NCBI GenBank assembly: GCA_031399165.1
Contig: JANNOO010000007.1
Span: 180,207-244,206, forward strand
Reading direction: 5' to 3'
DNA length: 64,000 nt
Source: JAKFWI01 sp031399165
GTDB taxonomy: Bacteria; Pseudomonadota; Alphaproteobacteria; Caulobacterales; Aquidulcibacteraceae
This document shows positions 8,972 through 19,461 of the stretch, one piece after another (positions within the stretch are counted from its first letter, which is position 1; each line of letters opens with the position of its first letter). Below the pieces are notes generated by a model. It had not been told where the DNA came from. It worked only from the letters and a program-made list of their open reading frames with translations, and made no database searches. Made by a program: the position numbers and the translations under genes.

Positions 8972-10090
8972 TGTGCGGATGTATTCGATTTCGGCCACCT
9001 GCATCTTGCGGTCAAACGCGTCCATGGTCGGGAAGCGGTGCGTGACGCCGGTGAACCACCAGGAAAAGCGCTCTGCCTTCCAGACGCGGGCGAGCGCTCG
9101 CTCAGCGTAGCGATCGACGCCGGCAGTCGAATTCTGCTTGTAGAATTGCTCCAGCCCCTCGAAGAGGTAGAGCACGTCCGAGACGGCGAGATTGAGCCCC
9201 TTGGCGCCGGTCGGCGGTACGATGTGGGCAGCGTCGCCTGCCAGAAACAATCGGCCGAACCGCATGGTCTCGCAGACAAAGCTGCGCAGCGGCGCGATGC
9301 TTTTTTCGAACGAAGGGCCGCGCGTAACGGCAGCGGCGGCTTCAGGCCCCAGGCGGACGCACAATTCGTCCCAGAAACGGTCGTCCTGCCAGTCCTCGAT
9401 TTTCTCGTCGACGCTGACCTGAAGGTAGTAGCGGCTGCGCGTCGGCGAGCGCATGGAAGCTAGTGCGAAGCCGTTTTCGTGGTTGGCGTAGATCAATTCT
9501 TCCGAGCAGGGCGGTACCTCGGCGAGAATGCCCAGCCATCCGAACGGAAACACGCGCTCGTAAACATTAAGCGCGGATTCCGGAATCGATTGGCGGCCCA
9601 CGCCGTGGTAGCCATCGCACGCGACGATGAAGTCCGCGTCCACGCGTTCTTCCCGGCCGTCCTTGATGTAGGTCACGAAGGGCTTGTCCGTGTCGAGTGC
9701 GTGCAGTTTGGCGTCTTCGGCGCGATAGATGATTTTGATGCCGCGCGCATCTGCGGCTTCACCGAGATCCTTCATCACTTCCTGCTGGCCATAGACCATG
9801 ATGGTCGTGCCGCCAGTCAGCTCCGCAAAATCGACGCGGAACATCTTGCCATCGACCGACAGATTGGTTCCGTGATGCGGCAATCCTTCACGATGCATGC
9901 GCTCGCCGATTCCAAGGCGATCCATCAGATTGACCGCGACCTTCTCAAGCACGCCGGCGCGGACGCGATCCTGAACGTAGTCGCGGGTCTGACGTTCGAG
10001 AACGACGCTGTCGATGCCGGCCTGATGCAGCAGGTGGCTCAGGAACAATCCGGCCGGGCCGGCGCCGGTAATCGCAACTTGGGTGCGCAT
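8912..10090 (-). CDS. pobA: 4-hydroxybenzoate 3-monooxygenase
   Basis: 392 residues from the ATG at 10090 (MRTQVAITGAGPAGLFLSHL), matching the usual 390-395. It is a class A FAD monooxygenase converting 4-hydroxybenzoate to protocatechuate with NAD(P)H and O2. Visible motifs are the dinucleotide-binding GAGPAG at the N-terminus, the DG motif region DFIVACDGYHGVGRQSIP, and GDAAHIVPPTGAKGLNLAVS for FAD ribityl binding near residue 285. PobA-specific stretches such as RVRAGVLE are present. It is divergent from a PobR-type AraC regulator. No protocatechuate pathway genes occur within the window. Confidence 0.94.
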   Translation of the reverse strand: MRTQVAITGAGPAGLFLSHLLHQAGIDSVVLERQTRDYVQDRVRAGVLEKVAVNLMDRLGIGERMHREGLPHHGTNLSVDGKMFRVDFAELTGGTTIMVYGQQEVMKDLGEAADARGIKIIYRAEDAKLHALDTDKPFVTYIKDGREERVDADFIVACDGYHGVGRQSIPESALNVYERVFPFGWLGILAEVPPCSEELIYANHENGFALASMRSPTRSRYYLQVSVDEKIEDWQDDRFWDELCVRLGPEAAAAVTRGPSFEKSIAPLRSFVCETMRFGRLFLAGDAAHIVPPTGAKGLNLAVSDVLYLFEGLEQFYKQNSTAGVDRYAERALARVWKAERFSWWFTGVTHRFPTMDAFDRKMQVAEIEYIRTSRAAQTTLAENYVGLPLSA

Positions 10091-10186
10091 TCTCGCCTCG
10101 CTGAACAGGTGAAGTTTGTAATACGCGCGGTCAGCCCTGAAAGCTATGGACAAGGCGTCAAGAAACTTGGACTTTCCGGCGGAGAG

Positions 10187-10249
10187 AGCATACAGGAAGC
10201 CAGCGCGTTATGATTGATCACACAGGTTTTTCTAGGTTTTTCCTGTATG
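10187..10249. promoter_or_regulatory. Inverted repeat spanning the pobR start, candidate operator
   Basis: CATACAGGAA at 10187-10196 and its exact reverse complement TTCCTGTATG at 10240-10249 flank the pobR start codon (10210), with 43 bases between arms. The arrangement lies in the pobA/pobR divergent region. AraC-type regulators usually bind direct repeats, so this may instead be an mRNA hairpin controlling pobR translation. Assignment is inference. Confidence 0.25.
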
Positions 10250-11097
10250 GGGAGCCGCCGCGTCGCGCAGCCTCCCGCTTCTTGCACTTGGAGAGTCTGG
10301 GGGATCGAAGTGGACCGGCCAATTGGCGCATTGGCGCCCACGCTCATGGCGATCTGCTGCACGTCATTCTGATCGAGTCTGGTGGGGGCGTGGCCGAGGC
10401 GGATGGGATGCCGGTGGCGCTTACCGCCCCCTGCATTTTGGTTGTGCCGGCGGGCGTGGTGCACAGCTTTGATTGGGCCAGCGGTACGGACGGGCGCGTG
10501 CTGACATTGTCAGACGCTTTTCTACGGACGATCGCGACCCGCGAACCGCTTTTGGCGCAAATGTTCGGACGTGGATTTTGGACAGCCTCCACAGCGGGCG
10601 TCGATATCGCTGGGCCATTGAGCGCCCTGGCCCGCGAACTGAGCTGGGTGGCGGCCGGAAGCCAATTGGCGCTTGAGGCGCGCCTTTCCCTTGTTCTGGT
10701 TGAGGTTTTGCGCTTGCGCGAGCAGATCGACGAGGAACAGGTCGCGGCGCCAGGCCAGCAAGCGTTATTGCTGGCGCGGTTTCGCGAACTGGCCGAGGCG
10801 CATTTTCGGGAGCATCCCACGGTAGAGTGGTGTGCGGCTGAACTGGGAGTAAGCCCGGGGCGCCTGCGCGCCGCTTGCCGGGACGTCGCAAATATTTCAC
10901 CGATCCGGCTGCTTCAGGAGCGGCTGATCGTCGAGGCAGAGCGCGTTCTGCGCTATTCTGACATGACGGTAACGCAGGTCGCGCACTATCTGGGCTTCGG
11001 CGACGCAGCCTATTTTTCCCGTTTTTTCTCTCATCAGACGGGCGCCTCGCCGCGCGCGTTCAGAATCCGGGCCCGCCGGCGCCTGGCCGCCGCCTGA
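10210..11097 (+). CDS. pobR: AraC-family regulator, PobR-like
   Basis: 295 residues. The N-terminal half is a cupin-like effector domain (WRIGAHAHGDLLHVILIESG, then ILVVPAGVVHSF), and the C-terminal 100 residues hold the two AraC helix-turn-helices, with TVTQVAHYLGFGDAAYFSRF and the family signature FSHQTGASPRAFR. PobR-type proteins activate pobA in response to 4-hydroxybenzoate. The divergent position next to pobA, 119 bp between starts, supports this role, but effector specificity cannot be read from the sequence. Confidence 0.85.
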   Translation: MIDHTGFSRFFLYGEPPRRAASRFLHLESLGDRSGPANWRIGAHAHGDLLHVILIESGGGVAEADGMPVALTAPCILVVPAGVVHSFDWASGTDGRVLTLSDAFLRTIATREPLLAQMFGRGFWTASTAGVDIAGPLSALARELSWVAAGSQLALEARLSLVLVEVLRLREQIDEEQVAAPGQQALLLARFRELAEAHFREHPTVEWCAAELGVSPGRLRAACRDVANISPIRLLQERLIVEAERVLRYSDMTVTQVAHYLGFGDAAYFSRFFSHQTGASPRAFRIRARRRLAAA

Positions 11098-11175
11098 GCG
11101 CTTCGCACGCGTGCGTGACTTGGCTAGAGCCCCCATGACCGGCTAAGAAGCGGCTTCCACACAGGGAACCAAGAT

Positions 11176-11829
11176 ATGAAAGCCAAACATTCTGTTTTCG
11201 CCGCGTTCGCTGCCGTTGCGCTGATCGCCAGCGCGGCACAAGCGCAGCCGCCGGCCCCGCCTGCCGCCGCGGCCGGGCCTAGGGACAATCCGGCCAACGC
11301 ACCCGCCGGGGCCTATACGGTCGACGAAACACACGCTTCAGTCATCGCGCGGTACCTGCACCAAGGGTTTTCCTATTCGACTTTCCGCTTCACCAAAGTG
11401 TCAGGCACGCTGAACTGGGATCCGGCGAACGCCGCGGCCAATAAGCTCACCGCCTCGGTTGACACCGCATCCATTACAGCCGCGCCGGCAAAGCACCCCG
11501 ACGGCTCGGATTGGGTGGACACGGTCAAGGGGGAAAGATTCCTCAAGACGGCGCAGTTCCCGAAGGCGACGTTCACGTCGACCAAGTTCACCAAGGTCGA
11601 CAACAAGCGTGCGAAGGTGGAGGGAAACCTGACGTTTATGGGCGTCACCAAGCCGGTGACGTTCGACGCCACGCTCATCGGCGCCGGAAGCGGAATGGGC
11701 GGCAAGTCAGTCGTAGGCGTCAGCGCCACCGGAAAAATCAACGGGACCGATTTCGGTTTGCCGGCAATGATGTTCTCCGCGCCACTCGAACTGCAGCTCG
11801 ACGTGGAATTCGCCAAGCCGGCCGCCTAA
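11176..11829 (+). CDS. YceI family periplasmic protein
   Basis: 217 residues with a clear Sec signal (MKAKHSVFAAFAAVALIASA, cleavage after AQA) and a Pro/Ala spacer. The YceI lipocalin-like barrel begins at GAYTVDETHASVIARYLHQG and includes FSYSTFRFTKVSG, FLKTAQFPKATFTS, VEGNLTFMGVTKPVTFDA and a closing DFGLPAMMFSAPLELQLDVE. YceI proteins bind polyisoprenoid or amphipathic ligands in the periplasm; the physiological role is usually unknown. The gene is monocistronic and ends at a strong terminator shared with the convergent thiolase gene. Confidence 0.9.
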   Translation: MKAKHSVFAAFAAVALIASAAQAQPPAPPAAAAGPRDNPANAPAGAYTVDETHASVIARYLHQGFSYSTFRFTKVSGTLNWDPANAAANKLTASVDTASITAAPAKHPDGSDWVDTVKGERFLKTAQFPKATFTSTKFTKVDNKRAKVEGNLTFMGVTKPVTFDATLIGAGSGMGGKSVVGVSATGKINGTDFGLPAMMFSAPLELQLDVEFAKPAA

Positions 11830-11853
11830 GGCCGATTTACATTTAAGTGGAAG

Positions 11854-11886
11854 CGGCGGCGCAAGGTTTGCGCCGCCGTTTTCTTT
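11854..11886 (+). terminator. Rho-independent terminator after the YceI gene
   Basis: An 11-bp perfect stem, CGGCGGCGCAA (11854-11864) with TTGCGCCGCCG (11868-11878), closes a 3-base loop and is followed by TTTTCTTT. The U-tract is only on the + side, so it terminates the YceI transcript. It touches the stop codon of the convergent thiolase gene. Confidence 0.85.
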
Positions 11887-13117
11887 AGTGCTTGGCGCCG
11901 GTGACTTCGACCACAACCGCCATCGACGAATCGCCGGCGGCGCAGCCCTGGAACAGGCCCAGACCGCCGCCTTTAAGCGTCAGCTCTTCGATGAGTTCGA
12001 CGATCGCGCGCAGGCCGGTCGGCCCTTGCGGATGGCCCCAGATCAGCGAGCAGCCGAAATTATTCATCGTCATGAGGTCCACGCCGGTGGCGCGCGCGAA
12101 GGCGATGTCGTTCACCGCGAAAGGATTATGGGATTTGATCGCCGCTATGTCGCCGATCTTTACGCCGGCATGGTCAAGCGCCTTCTTGCTCGCGGCGATC
12201 GGCGCTTCGGGCATGAACTCAAGATCAGCCCGGGCCTGGCCAAAACCACGCAGGCTGATCCGAATCGATGGGTCTTTCGACAATTCTTTTGCGCGCTCAG
12301 GCGAAGCAATCACCATGCCGACATTGCCATCGGCTGGATGCGTTTGCGTACCGAACGTCACGGTGCCGCCGGGCATTACTGGCTTCAACTTCGCAAGTCC
12401 CTCGGCGGTGGTGGGAAAAACGCCTTCGTCGCCGGTAATTTCGCCATGGAGACCTTTGAAGTTGGGCTTCGGCAGCGGAAGCGGCAAAGTCATGTAGCGC
12501 TTCTGAAACGCCTGATCGTTGGCGAGCGCGTCCTGATATTGCTCATAGCGGCGCAGCGTAACGTCGTTCTGCTCGGCGGCGGTTATCTGATATTTCGCCG
12601 CAACGTTCTCTGCGGTCTTCAACATCGAATGCCCCGCGATCGCATCGTGCATCATGTTGTAGTAAACTTGATCTTCTGACTGGCCATAACCGCCAATGCC
12701 GTTGGGCGCCGGATAATAAATGTGCGCGCCATTCGAGCATCGATCACCGGACAGGATGAGCGCTTGCTGCGCCATTCCCAATTGTACTTCGGATGCGCCA
12801 GCAAACACTACGCGCGCGCCGGTTGCGCAGACCTGCGTCACCATGTGGCCAGGCGTGTGCGTGGCGCCAATTTCGTAAAGAGGCCAGGGCGCGCCGTAGA
12901 ACGATTGATATTGATTGTTCGTGAGTCCGAAGACGCCGGTATCAAACGTTTTAGGATCGATGTTGCGCTTTTCGAGTTCTTGTTTGGCCACATGCGCGGC
13001 GAATTTCATTGCGTGAAGGTGCTGAAGGCTGCCCTGCCATTTTGCGAACGGCGTCGACCAGTAGGCGCCGTATGGAATTTCGACGTTGTCCAAGGCCAAA
13101 AATAGACTCTCCAGCAA
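11885..13117 (-). CDS. Thiolase family protein (acetyl-CoA acetyltransferase-like)
   Basis: 410 residues. The thiolase fold shows the acyl-accepting cysteine in TQVCATGARVV, the histidine of SHNPFAVNDIAFA, a GHPQGPTGLRAI block (the GHP motif) and the C-terminal GLFQGCAAGDSSMAV with the second active cysteine. Such enzymes cleave 3-ketoacyl-CoA or condense acyl-CoAs. The N-terminus (NVEIPYGAYWSTPFAKWQG) is unlike classic FadA, so this belongs to a divergent thiolase subgroup. The fused FadB-like gene at 19462 may be a functional partner, but the two are not in one operon. Substrate unknown. Confidence 0.88.
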   Translation of the reverse strand: MLESLFLALDNVEIPYGAYWSTPFAKWQGSLQHLHAMKFAAHVAKQELEKRNIDPKTFDTGVFGLTNNQYQSFYGAPWPLYEIGATHTPGHMVTQVCATGARVVFAGASEVQLGMAQQALILSGDRCSNGAHIYYPAPNGIGGYGQSEDQVYYNMMHDAIAGHSMLKTAENVAAKYQITAAEQNDVTLRRYEQYQDALANDQAFQKRYMTLPLPLPKPNFKGLHGEITGDEGVFPTTAEGLAKLKPVMPGGTVTFGTQTHPADGNVGMVIASPERAKELSKDPSIRISLRGFGQARADLEFMPEAPIAASKKALDHAGVKIGDIAAIKSHNPFAVNDIAFARATGVDLMTMNNFGCSLIWGHPQGPTGLRAIVELIEELTLKGGGLGLFQGCAAGDSSMAVVVEVTGAKH

Positions 13118-13259
13118 ATGATCAGCGCGGCTGCATAACAGGGATTGCTGACCGATGGCAAATAACGCCTCGTAACCGGCACGCCCGCGGACCCAGGCCG
13201 TTGCGGGTCAAAACTGAATCCGCGGGACGTGCTCATGACGGAGGAAGCTGGGAGGCTCG

Positions 13260-15329
13260 TCAGAACCGCTTGGTGACGCCGACCCGGAACGTGCGCGGCT
13301 CGTGCGCGCGGGCGACGATATCGTCGATCCCGGCCGCAGGCTCGCCGGGCAGGCGGGATGTGTAGAAGTACTGGATGTCCTTGCCTTTGTGATCGAGCAC
13401 GTTGAGCACTTCGGCGTAGACCATCAGTTTTGTGGAGGGCTTCCACGCCAGCCGGACGCTGAGTTCTTCCTCGGCCTTCGCGCGGACTGAATCGTCTTCG
13501 ATCAGCGGATAGGGGCCGACATAGCGCACGCGCGCGCTGGCTTCCCATTTGTCCCAGATGCCGGAGACGCCCAATTCGCCGGCCTGTTCAAGCGCGCCGG
13601 GAATAAATTCTGCGCCGGGGGAATCCACGTAGCGCGCCCGCGACTGAGTGAACTGCCCGTCCAGCGCCAGCCATGCGAACGGCCGCCAGAACGCCGTCAG
13701 CTCATACCCCTCGCGTTCGGATGCGCCGGTCGGCTCGACCGAATTGCTGTCGCCGACGAAACGCAGCTCGCTGTCGCTTTCGAGCCACCAATAGGCCGCC
13801 GTAAGCGTCAAGGCGCCTTTCTGATAGCGTACTCCGAGTTCTTTGCCTTCGCCCTTGGTGAGGCCAGGCACGGGATCGGTGACCTTTACGACGCCGCGGG
13901 CGTCGTTGGAGTGCAGGCCGCGGCCCCAATTTGCGTAAAGCTCCACATCGTCGAGCACGCGATAGGCTGCGCCGGCGCTCGGCGAAAGCATGGCGTCGCT
14001 TTTCTCTCCCGCCTCGGAGCCGGGATCGAGCGCCTCAACGTCGAAATTGTAGAAATCGTAGCGAACGCCGCCATTGAGGCGGAGCTTGTCGGTGACGTTC
14101 CAGTTCGCCTCCACGTATGGTGAGGCAGACGCTTCCTTGATGGCGTTCTTGCCAATTACGGCGATGAGCTGGTTGGCGATTGTATGATCGACGCCGACAT
14201 TCGGGATGTCGTCGTAACGCGCCTCGGCGCCAAAGCGCAGGCCGATCGTATCGTTCATCATATCGATGCCGCGCTCGACACGGCCGCCGAACGTGGTGCG
14301 CCGGTCGTGCTGGTAGATTTGATCGCCGTTGATCGGGTCTTCGAGGAAGAAGGTCGGGTTCGACGACATGTACCAGTCATAATACTGGGCATAGCCGCTT
14401 ACGCGCCATTTCGAGTCTTCGTACCCTGCGGTGGCGATCCAGCGTGAGGTTTGCCCGCGCGCGGTCGGATCGATCGCGCAATAGGCGTCGGCGCAGGTAA
14501 TGTCATAGCCTTCACCGACGAAGCGATTGCCAATCGCGCGCTCCGGAATTTGCTCGGTAGGCTGCCAACGTCCGTAATAGCCGGACAGGCCGAGCGTCAG
14601 CTCGCCTTCATAAAGCGGCTGGGAATATTTCGTGTAGAGTGCGCCGTGCTGGACCTCCTCCGGCAATTGCCAGGGGCCGTCATAAGTTTTGATCTGCAGC
14701 GCGCCGGTAACGTCGCCTGTTAATAGGGGAGCCGATCCGCCAGCGACCGCACGGGCGTGGCCATACGAGCCGCCTTCCAAGGTAATGAACGGAGCGTCGA
14801 ACCGCTTCACCGTGCCCAGGAACGCCTGGCCGGCGAGCGCGAAGTCGCCCACGTCGGCCCGATATGGACCCTTGCGGAAATCGACGCGATTGATGGTCTC
14901 CGGGATGATGCCGTTCAGGTCCAAATAGCCCTGGCCGTGGCCGTGGCTCCGGAAGTTCATCGGAACGCCGTCAAAATAGGTCGTAAAGTCGGTGCCGTGA
15001 TCCAGGTTGATGCCGCGCAGAAAGTATTGGTTCGCTTTGCCGGAGCCTGAATGCTGAGCGGCGATCATCCCGGGCACCACCTCAAGCAGCTGCGCCACGC
15101 GTAGGATGGGGCGGGTCGATAAATCCGCCCCCGCGACAGCCCCAGTAGTGGCTGAGTCGGCTACACCGATCTGACGTTCGGCCCGGCCAAAAACCACGAT
15201 CGCGTCAGTCTGGGCGGTCTGGATCGGCTTGTTTGCGCCCGCCGCCGGCGCCTGACCCCAGGCCGTCATCGGGGCCAACGAAAGCGCCGCCGCGCTAAGT
15301 AGCCACTGACACCGCTTACTCGCCTTCAT
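13260..15329 (-). CDS. TonB-dependent outer-membrane receptor
   Basis: 689 residues from the ATG at 15329, chosen because MKASKRCQWLLSAAALSLAP is a signal peptide; the open frame extends upstream to 15431 without signal character. The plug domain contains DAIVVFGRAERQIG (TonB-box region), LLEVVPGMIAAQHSG, NQYFLRGINLDHGTDF and VDFRKGPYRADVGDF. A 22-strand-type barrel ends in a C-terminal aromatic residue (RVGVTKRF). Substrate unknown; the HSGSGKAN and SHGHGQGY loops are His/Gly-rich. The promoter carries GTTACAGG repeats shared with the divergent regulator gene. Confidence 0.9.
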   Translation of the reverse strand: MKASKRCQWLLSAAALSLAPMTAWGQAPAAGANKPIQTAQTDAIVVFGRAERQIGVADSATTGAVAGADLSTRPILRVAQLLEVVPGMIAAQHSGSGKANQYFLRGINLDHGTDFTTYFDGVPMNFRSHGHGQGYLDLNGIIPETINRVDFRKGPYRADVGDFALAGQAFLGTVKRFDAPFITLEGGSYGHARAVAGGSAPLLTGDVTGALQIKTYDGPWQLPEEVQHGALYTKYSQPLYEGELTLGLSGYYGRWQPTEQIPERAIGNRFVGEGYDITCADAYCAIDPTARGQTSRWIATAGYEDSKWRVSGYAQYYDWYMSSNPTFFLEDPINGDQIYQHDRRTTFGGRVERGIDMMNDTIGLRFGAEARYDDIPNVGVDHTIANQLIAVIGKNAIKEASASPYVEANWNVTDKLRLNGGVRYDFYNFDVEALDPGSEAGEKSDAMLSPSAGAAYRVLDDVELYANWGRGLHSNDARGVVKVTDPVPGLTKGEGKELGVRYQKGALTLTAAYWWLESDSELRFVGDSNSVEPTGASEREGYELTAFWRPFAWLALDGQFTQSRARYVDSPGAEFIPGALEQAGELGVSGIWDKWEASARVRYVGPYPLIEDDSVRAKAEEELSVRLAWKPSTKLMVYAEVLNVLDHKGKDIQYFYTSRLPGEPAAGIDDIVARAHEPRTFRVGVTKRF

Positions 15330-15431
15330 GAATTGGACCCTGTATGCCGGCGATGACCCGTTCGCCGCGCTTTCGCCTGCGTCGTGCAATAGGTCGCTAG
15401 AAGAGGCTGAGTACTTTACGGTTTCGTGCAC

Positions 15432-15450
15432 GTTACAGGGGGGTTACAGG
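15432..15450. promoter_or_regulatory. GTTACAGG direct repeat between TonB receptor and regulator genes
   Basis: GTTACAGG occurs at 15432-15439 and again at 15443-15450, one helical turn apart (11 bp), about 20 bp upstream of the wHTH regulator start and 100 bp upstream of the TonB receptor start. The same 8-mer is found at 49389 before another TonB receptor. It is a candidate operator; the binding protein is not known. Confidence 0.45.
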
Positions 15451-15469
15451 CTTCTAAGCCGCAATAGAT

Positions 15470-16675
<1,206 letters not shown>

Positions 16676-17103
16676 AAAAGAACCGGCGTCCAGTCCTGAA
16701 CTCGGAAATACCTTTAAGATTCAGCGGCTTTTTGTTACGTGTGGCGGATAGTGGGTTGCATGAAGTAGGCTGCTGCTGCTTGTTTACGGGCATGTCAAAG
16801 CCGCAATGGTAACATACGTTACAAGTCGCATCGCGCTGTCAGATTGCTGGACATAGGCGTGAGCGAGGGGTGTAGCCATGCTCGCCACGCCTTTTGCATG
16901 GCGAGCGAACGCAGGCGCATCCACCGCCATTCGCAGGCATGTATATCGTTTTTGGTGCGCATTACGCTGGCCTGAAAGTGCAAACCGAGAATCACCGCGA
17001 CCGAGCGACGCGCCTGGCTCGGCTTCAACGATAAGTGACGTGACCAACATTGTAACAACTGTTGCTTTCCGATAGGTCAGGTTGGGCGTGGGTGAGGGAT
17101 GTA
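16676..17103 (+). other. Intergenic region before the second TonB receptor
   Basis: No convincing gene. It holds a perfect 8-bp stem, GCTCGCCA (16880-16887) with TGGCGAGC (16899-16906), without a T-tract. It also holds inverted GTTAC half-sites: GGTAAC at 16808-16813 facing GTTACA at 16818-16823, and TTGTAACAA at 17050-17058. These resemble the GTTACAGG sites found before other TonB receptor genes and may be operators for the receptor starting at 17104. Confidence 0.4.
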
Positions 17104-19305
17104 ATGCTTCAGAAACATGGCGCGGCGGCGTTTGCGGTACTGGCGTATGCTGGAATGGCAGAGGGCGCGTGGGCCCAGCAGGAAGTGTCGCCACCGAATC
17201 CCGTCGATGTTGCGCCGACTGGCGGCACGCCGACGGACCGCGTCGTTTACGGTCCTGACTTCTTCGCACGCTATTCGGTTAACAATGCCGAGGATATGCT
17301 ACGGCTTATCCCCGGCGTGCAGTCGATCCTCAACCAGACTCAGCAGGTACAACAGCGCGGCTTCGGCTCTGGTGGCGCGCAGATACTGCTAAACGGCAAG
17401 CGCTTTCCTGGAAAATCAAATGAGATTAACGGCAATCTCAGGCGCATTTCGGCGCCAACCGTGGCGCGGGTTGAACTGATCAGCGGCGCCGCGTCGGACA
17501 TTTCGGTCAATAGCGGCGGCATCCTCGTCAACGTTGTTCTGAGCGACGGTGCGTCCCTGGCTGGATCCGGCGCTTGGGAACTTAATGCGCGGATCAATGA
17601 TGAGAAGGGCTTCACGCAATTTGACGGCCTTTTGTCCTATAAGAATTCAATTGGCGCGCTGAGCTATTCCCTTGGCATCGAGCGCAATATGTGGTCGCCG
17701 GCCAGTGTGGGAATGGCGCGTTGGAGCACGCGCTATCGTGACGAGGTTTATTTTTATCCGAGCGGAGCGCCTCAAGAGGTCCGGGCTCAAGATTGGGATC
17801 GCGATCACGACAAATGGATATACACGGGCGGCCTTTCCTACAATTTTGATGATGGCGCGCTTTTCGACCTGAACGGCTTGTTCGAAACGCGTGACGTGTA
17901 CCAGGATGATGTCGCGGCGTTTACGCGCTTCTCAACCACGGGCGCCGTCACTGCGCAGGGCCTGGACGTTCACCAGACCGCGACGCTGCCAGCTGATATT
18001 CTGGAGGTTAGCGGCGAGTACGGCCGTACGTTGGGGCCCGGCGACCTGCAAGCCTTGTTCATTTCGCGCCGTGAGCGCAACAACAACATCGATTTCCGCA
18101 ATCTCGTTACGGGAGCGACCCTGCAGGAAATCAACCGCACGGTGTCTGATCAGGATATCGCTGAAGACATCCTGCGCGCGTCTTATACGTTTCCGATCGC
18201 GCAGGGGCAGACAATCGAGATTGGCGCGGAAGTCGCGCGCAATCAGCTTGATCAGAACCTGCTCGCATTCTTCGACTCAGATTCGAACGGCCTGTTAGAA
18301 ACAACGCCGCCTCAACTTGCCGAAGTGAAGGAAGATCGCAGCGAGATTTTTCTTACGCACAAATGGACGATTACAAGCAAGCTTTCGCTTGAGAGCGCGC
18401 TAAACTATGAAACGTCCAAGATATCGAGCAATTATCGAACGTCGACGCTATCTACGGTCACGCCGGAGCGCAGCTTGTCTTTCCCCAAGCCGCGCTTAGA
18501 CTTGCGCTACCGCACCAATCCGCAGGAGCAATACCGTCTGCGTATGGAGCGCACGGTCAGTCAGCTCGATTTCAATAATTTCGTGCCGCGGCTCAACTTT
18601 GCGGACAACTTCATAATCGCCGGCAATCCAGGTCTCGAGCCGGAGAAAACCTGGATATATGAGTTCGGGTACGAGCGCCGCCTTCCAGGTGACGCCGGGT
18701 TGATCGAGGCGCGCGTTTACTACAACGACATTTCTGACGCGATTGACCGCGCGCCGCTTCAGATCGCGCCGGGCCGGATCGTTGGCGTGCAGGGTAACAT
18801 TCCCAGCGCGACAGCCTACGGAGCCGAAATTAAATCAAGCGTTAGACTGGGCGTCATCCGCCTGCCGGATTCGCTTTTGTCTCTCCGCTATCTGGCAAGA
18901 AATTCTGAGCTTGAGGATCCGTTTTCTGGCGAAACGCGCCGCCAATATAACGATCGAGAATATGAATTTGAAGCGAGCTATCGTCAGGACTTGCGCAGTC
19001 TCGGCGCATCCTTCGGTTTCACCTACAAGGACATTGGCAAAGCCGGCTATAGCACAGACCTCATTGGCTCCAATCTCGTCCGCCAATACTTCACGATTGC
19101 GCCTATGCTTGATGCCTTCTTGGAAAAGCGCCTGTCTGGCTCGACTGTGATTCGGATCGAGGCGCAAAACATCACCGGCTCCAAGGAGCGGCGGGGCCGG
19201 TATTTTGTCCCGCTCGCTACGCCGTTTGGTCCTACCGTGCGATACGAAACGTTCGACGAGGACCGTGATCTGCGCATTGCGATCCGGCTGCGAGGCCGGT
19301 TCTAG
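17104..19305 (+). CDS. TonB-dependent receptor
   Basis: 733 residues from the ATG at 17104, preceded by GAGGG at a suitable distance; an upstream in-frame start at 17062 lacks signal character. Signal peptide MLQKHGAAAFAVLAYAGMAE...WAQ. The plug has DFFARYSVNNAEDMLRLIPG, QQRGFGSGGAQILLNGKRFP and RVELISGAASDISVNSGGIL. The barrel ends AIRLRGRF. The plug lettering (RGFGSGG, ILLNGKR.PGK) is typical of a receptor subgroup in Sphingomonadales/Caulobacterales whose substrate is mostly unknown. It follows the membrane-tethered regulator on the same strand after a 428-bp gap and is followed by no partner gene. Confidence 0.88.
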   Translation: MLQKHGAAAFAVLAYAGMAEGAWAQQEVSPPNPVDVAPTGGTPTDRVVYGPDFFARYSVNNAEDMLRLIPGVQSILNQTQQVQQRGFGSGGAQILLNGKRFPGKSNEINGNLRRISAPTVARVELISGAASDISVNSGGILVNVVLSDGASLAGSGAWELNARINDEKGFTQFDGLLSYKNSIGALSYSLGIERNMWSPASVGMARWSTRYRDEVYFYPSGAPQEVRAQDWDRDHDKWIYTGGLSYNFDDGALFDLNGLFETRDVYQDDVAAFTRFSTTGAVTAQGLDVHQTATLPADILEVSGEYGRTLGPGDLQALFISRRERNNNIDFRNLVTGATLQEINRTVSDQDIAEDILRASYTFPIAQGQTIEIGAEVARNQLDQNLLAFFDSDSNGLLETTPPQLAEVKEDRSEIFLTHKWTITSKLSLESALNYETSKISSNYRTSTLSTVTPERSLSFPKPRLDLRYRTNPQEQYRLRMERTVSQLDFNNFVPRLNFADNFIIAGNPGLEPEKTWIYEFGYERRLPGDAGLIEARVYYNDISDAIDRAPLQIAPGRIVGVQGNIPSATAYGAEIKSSVRLGVIRLPDSLLSLRYLARNSELEDPFSGETRRQYNDREYEFEASYRQDLRSLGASFGFTYKDIGKAGYSTDLIGSNLVRQYFTIAPMLDAFLEKRLSGSTVIRIEAQNITGSKERRGRYFVPLATPFGPTVRYETFDEDRDLRIAIRLRGRF

Positions 19306-19461
19306 CGCGTCAAAATCAAATAAATCCAACTATTTGACTCAGCTACGGAGCCGCCGCATTTTTGCGTCGAGAAGGCTTCATATTGTGACGGAGCGGTGAT
19401 ACGCACCGCGTGCAGATCGTTTGTTATACATACAATCTGTGCAGGGGAGGGAACACACGGC

